Below are positions 61,299 through 64,000 of a DNA stretch of 64,000 bases, piece by piece. The first letter of the stretch is position 1, and each line of letters starts with the position of its first letter. The notes under the pieces are model-generated. The model did no database searches. It worked only from the letters and a program-made list of their open reading frames with translations, and was not told the origin of the DNA. Position numbers and translations under genes: made by a program. Source of the DNA: Arthrobacter methylotrophus (GTDB lineage: Bacteria; Actinomycetota; Actinomycetes; Actinomycetales; Micrococcaceae); assembly GCF_039539965.1 (NCBI RefSeq), contig NZ_BAABED010000001.1, positions 248,001 through 312,000 on the forward strand, read 5' to 3'.

Positions 61299-62060
61299 CA
61301 TGAGTCGTTACGGCAGCAGTCCTACGCTGTTTCCGAGTTTGTTCCCATTGGTGGTCCGACGATTCTGCGTGCGGACAATGATGTCGATAGATCAGCGTTC
61401 ATCCGTGATGCAGACACAGCACACTCATCCGGGAAGTTCCCGCTCGCATTGTGCCACCCCAAATCCCTTTTGGGTGACATGCCAGCTCTGGGTTTTGTTC
61501 CAGATACCGCGGAGGTCAGTAATGCCTTTATCGCCAGCTCTGGGGAAGTGTTCACCTCGCCTGCGGGCCTCCCGTTAGGGAATCTGGAAGAGCCCAATCC
61601 GAACTGGTCCGAACGCTGGGCGGCTAGGATGACTGAAGTTCGGCAACGGCCGGAGGTCTCCGGCCGGCCTTGGATCAGCCGCTACCTGTCGGCGGCAGAT
61701 GCTCTCCGACATGCCCAGGTCCGGGGCTTTCAGGGGATGCGGGTATCCGGTTTCGGTGGACATCTTGTCGAAGAGCTGGACGGGCTTGGTGACAAACGTC
61801 AGACCTCACGGTTGCTGCTCCTCTTCAACGGGGGCGTGGCTCATTTGCACGACACCGCCTCATCGAGGACGTACAGTCTGGGTTCTGATGCCGCCAAGCT
61901 CGCCGACATAATGCTTACAGTGGGCTCGGATGTATCCGAAACGGCGGCACGAATCCTCGGCTGTTCGGAATCGTTGGCGGCGGCTTCCATACAGCAGATC
62001 GAGGAATCGTTCAGCGACAAAGGCATCCGGGATGGCTTCGTCGAACCTGTGGGGCTCTAA
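61293..62060 (+). pseudogene. Daptide RiPP recognition protein (MpaB-like), 3' fragment with PqqD-like RRE
   Basis: The frame is open from the IS edge (ESLRQQSYAVSEFVPIGGP) to TAA 62060, about 250 residues. The first ATG is at 61479, so a separate short product is unlikely to be complete. The last ~75 residues (LLLLFNGGVAHLHDTASSRT, IQQIEESFSDKGI) look like a PqqD-type RiPP recognition element. The stop overlaps the ATG of the methyltransferase (TAATG). The function would be leader-peptide binding if the gene were whole. Confidence 0.6.
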
Positions 62061-62881
62061 TGGAAGCGCTCCCTGAGGCCATCAACGGCCGTGCCCGCGT
62101 TGCCTTGAAGAACGTTCCCGACGTTATTGTTCACGACATCTATTCTCCCCTCGGGGCAAAGCTTTATGATGCGATCGCACTTCAGGACGCCCATGAGCTT
62201 CGGGAGATGATCGCAATCGCCCGCGAAACTACCGGGCCGATCCTCGAATTGGCCTGCGGGGCCGGACGTTTTACGCTGGCTCTCCTCGCCTTGGGGAGGC
62301 AGGTGACCGCCGTCGACCTCTCTCCGTCGATGCTAGGCATTTTGTCGGACCGGCTGGATTCAAGCCATGCTCATCTGCGGGTCAATCTCACAATGATCGA
62401 AGGTGACATTTGCGACTTCGATGCCGGACGCCGGTTCAACACTGTCATCTTCGGTTGCGTTACCGTGTCGCTCCTTGATTCGACTGCAAGAGGCAGGCTA
62501 TTCCGCCACATGGGATCGGTGTTGTCTGCCGACGGTCGCTTCTTCCTCTCGACCACCGTGGCGGAAGGGGACACCGATCTTGCCACCCCAGGGGCTCCCA
62601 TCGAGAATCTGCAACAGGTCCTCGATTCGGCTGGAACAGCCTACCGCCTCCATGAATACATAGCGGCCGATCGAAGCATCCGTGCGATCACCCTGATCCC
62701 GGAAGTAATCACTCCGGGTGCCCCCGTGGACGTCTTTACCACCGCCGTCCGGGTCCTGCCGCCGGATCAGTTGATGACAGAGCTCCAGGCAAATGAACTG
62801 GAAGTCATCAGAACCCACCCGGTGAAGACACCAGGTGCAGCCCACGAGATCGTCATCCTGGAAGTCGGACACCCTGCCTAG
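62060..62881 (+). CDS. SAM-dependent methyltransferase, daptide type (MpaM-like)
   Basis: 273 residues, start coupled to the preceding stop. Class I methyltransferase: ILELACGAGRFTLALLALG (SAM loop) and VTAVDLSPSMLGIL, with IEGDICDFD. In daptide clusters MpaM dimethylates the C-terminal amine made by the aminotransferase. The assignment rests on the aminotransferase and RRE neighbours. Confidence 0.75.
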   Translation: MEALPEAINGRARVALKNVPDVIVHDIYSPLGAKLYDAIALQDAHELREMIAIARETTGPILELACGAGRFTLALLALGRQVTAVDLSPSMLGILSDRLDSSHAHLRVNLTMIEGDICDFDAGRRFNTVIFGCVTVSLLDSTARGRLFRHMGSVLSADGRFFLSTTVAEGDTDLATPGAPIENLQQVLDSAGTAYRLHEYIAADRSIRAITLIPEVITPGAPVDVFTTAVRVLPPDQLMTELQANELEVIRTHPVKTPGAAHEIVILEVGHPA

Positions 62882-64000
62882 CGCGGTCTGGACTTCGCTT
62901 CAGCCGCTGACGGAAACTAACCTCCCTTCCTCGGGAGTAGTGTCTGCTTTCGGGCACAGGATCCGTTTCGGTAACGGTGACGACGTGCTCTGCGCAACAA
63001 GCGGCCTATGGAACGTAAATCTGGGCTACGGCAACCCTGCGATTGCTGAAGCAGTTCACGGGGCGCTCCTGGAGTGTTCGTACTCGACGTTGTTCAGGCA
63101 ATGGAACGCGCACGCCGAAGAGGCGGCGGCTGCGCTGTTGGATGCTGCAGGCGAGGACCTCTTCTCCCGTGTTATCTACTCAACTTCCGGGAGCGCGGCC
63201 AATGACTTGGTCATGAAACTGGTCAGGCAGACACAGATCCTCCGACAGTTTCCCGAAAAGCAATTGATTGTGGCTTTACGGGGCAGCTATCACGGCCTGA
63301 CTTACGGCAGTTTCTCGCTGACAGGCGAAGATCTTGGGCAACGCGTTTATGGCGTCGACCAAAGACTGATTCGCCACGTCGGATGCGAATCCGGAGATGA
63401 ACTCTCGGAACTGATGGCCTTGCAAGGCAACCGTATCGCGGCGGTCGTTGTCGAGCCTGTCCTGGGGACCGGGGCGTATCCGGTGCCGCCCGATTTCCTC
63501 GATGAGCTGTTCCGTTTCCGGGAAAAGTATGGGTTCATCATCGTTGCGGACGAGGTTGCCACGGGGTTCGGACGAACCGGTCCGATGTTCGCCTCCACAA
63601 GATGGTCCCAGGGACCCGACGTCCTGATCACGTCAAAAGGACTCACAAACGGCTCGTGCGCTGCGGCCGCGGTACTGACGTCTGCGGACATCGCCCAGCT
63701 GTTTGTGGCTTCTGGAAGCGTATTCACCCATGGCGAGACCCAAGCAGGAACACCAGCAACGGCAGCGGCGATCCTCGCGACCTTGTCCGAATTCATGCGT
63801 CTGGACGCTCTCGACAACGGTGTGAAAGTCGCCAGGCAACTCGATTCCGCGCTCAATGCTCTGACTTCCTCAACCAGGTCCGTCACCGCGTATCGGGGCC
63901 AAGGGTGTTTCCGGGCTCTGGACGTGATCGGTGCAGAGGGTGCACCGATCACTGGGAAGGAAACTTCTTCCCTGCTCCAAAGCATCCGGCGGGCCGGGGC
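62835..64000 (+). CDS. Class III PLP aminotransferase, daptide type (MpaD-like), 3' end outside window
   Basis: About 388 residues visible, open to the right edge. GTG 62835 with GGTGAAG upstream is the likely start, overlapping the methyltransferase gene by 47 bp; GTG 62940 is the alternative. SGLWNVNLGYGNPAIAEAV, GSYHGLTYGSFSLTGEDLGQ, VVEPVLGTGAYP, IVADEVATGFGRTGP and SKGLTNGS with the PLP Lys. This form matches the aminotransferase of daptide clusters, which aminates the ketone formed at the peptide C-terminus. Confidence 0.8.
   Translation, partial: MQPTRSSSWKSDTLPSAVWTSLQPLTETNLPSSGVVSAFGHRIRFGNGDDVLCATSGLWNVNLGYGNPAIAEAVHGALLECSYSTLFRQWNAHAEEAAAALLDAAGEDLFSRVIYSTSGSAANDLVMKLVRQTQILRQFPEKQLIVALRGSYHGLTYGSFSLTGEDLGQRVYGVDQRLIRHVGCESGDELSELMALQGNRIAAVVVEPVLGTGAYPVPPDFLDELFRFREKYGFIIVADEVATGFGRTGPMFASTRWSQGPDVLITSKGLTNGSCAAAAVLTSADIAQLFVASGSVFTHGETQAGTPATAAAILATLSEFMRLDALDNGVKVARQLDSALNALTSSTRSVTAYRGQGCFRALDVIGAEGAPITGKETSSLLQSIRRAG

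Noticed and set aside
63347..63985. 212-codon minus-strand ORF at the right edge
   Set aside because: Antisense to the aminotransferase, which has complete class III motifs on the plus strand.

Overview
The window looks like chromosomal DNA of a high-GC actinobacterium of the Arthrobacter / Paenarthrobacter / Pseudarthrobacter group (Micrococcaceae). The basis is the overall codon use, GTG/TTG starts with AGGAGG-type ribosome sites, an E. coli-type homodimeric aceE, a CvpA/MarP-type protease, a DUF2510 protein, a 225-residue Crp/GlxR-like regulator and a daptide-type RiPP locus. No database search was run; family calls rest on motifs read from the translations.

Layout. 1-7.3 kb holds unrelated genes: the end of a GH15 glycosidase, a rhomboid-like/MprF fusion, an SGNH lipoprotein, an NAD-dependent epimerase and a beta-lactamase-fold lipoprotein that has lost its SxxK nucleophile. 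7.4-34.4 kb is a large purine salvage and catabolism region. A leftward operon (malic enzyme, malate synthase, DUF6986 aldolase-like protein, ureidoglycine aminohydrolase) diverges from an IclR regulator. Next come a urate/xanthine permease with uricase, 8-oxoguanine deaminase, guanine deaminase with an AzgA-type permease, xanthine dehydrogenase (XdhC, FAD subunit, fused 2Fe-2S/Mo subunit), a MocA-like nucleotidyltransferase, an NCS1 (allantoin-type) permease, a hydantoin-racemase-like protein and an SDR. aceE sits inside this region. The genes together would convert guanine, 8-oxoguanine and xanthine to urate, open the ring, and feed glyoxylate into malate and pyruvate. HIU hydrolase, OHCU decarboxylase, allantoinase and allantoate amidohydrolase are not in the window. 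Five promoters, including that of the C4-dicarboxylate carrier dctA at 34.8 kb, carry pairs of TTCCA-type 15-mers exactly 21 bp apart; this looks like one regulon, probably of the IclR protein.

36-42 kb: SCP2-like protein, asparaginase, sulfite-oxidase-like molybdoenzyme, a 103-bp tandem array, purD and purC. 42-44 kb: an XRE-TPR regulator diverges from a short secreted peptide precursor with four copies of a GNWPDP peptide. All four proline codons are used across the repeats, so the peptide sequence is under selection. This resembles an RRNPP-type peptide-signalling pair and is the most interesting item here. 44-59 kb: tRNA-Pro, an asymmetric heterodimeric ABC exporter, a metallophosphoesterase, a class A penicillin-binding protein, RidA, NUDIX, Crp/GlxR, MarP, aroQ, DeoR and a GH42 beta-galactosidase.

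59.6-64 kb is the start of a daptide-type RiPP cluster: a recognition protein split by an insertion sequence, a methyltransferase and a class III aminotransferase that runs off the right edge.

Two families of dispersed palindromic repeats lie between genes. Family A is about 66 bp, with six copies and one divergent relative. Family B is GGACAT...ATGTCC, with three loci, one of them a tandem array. Family A copies supply the stop codons of at least three genes.
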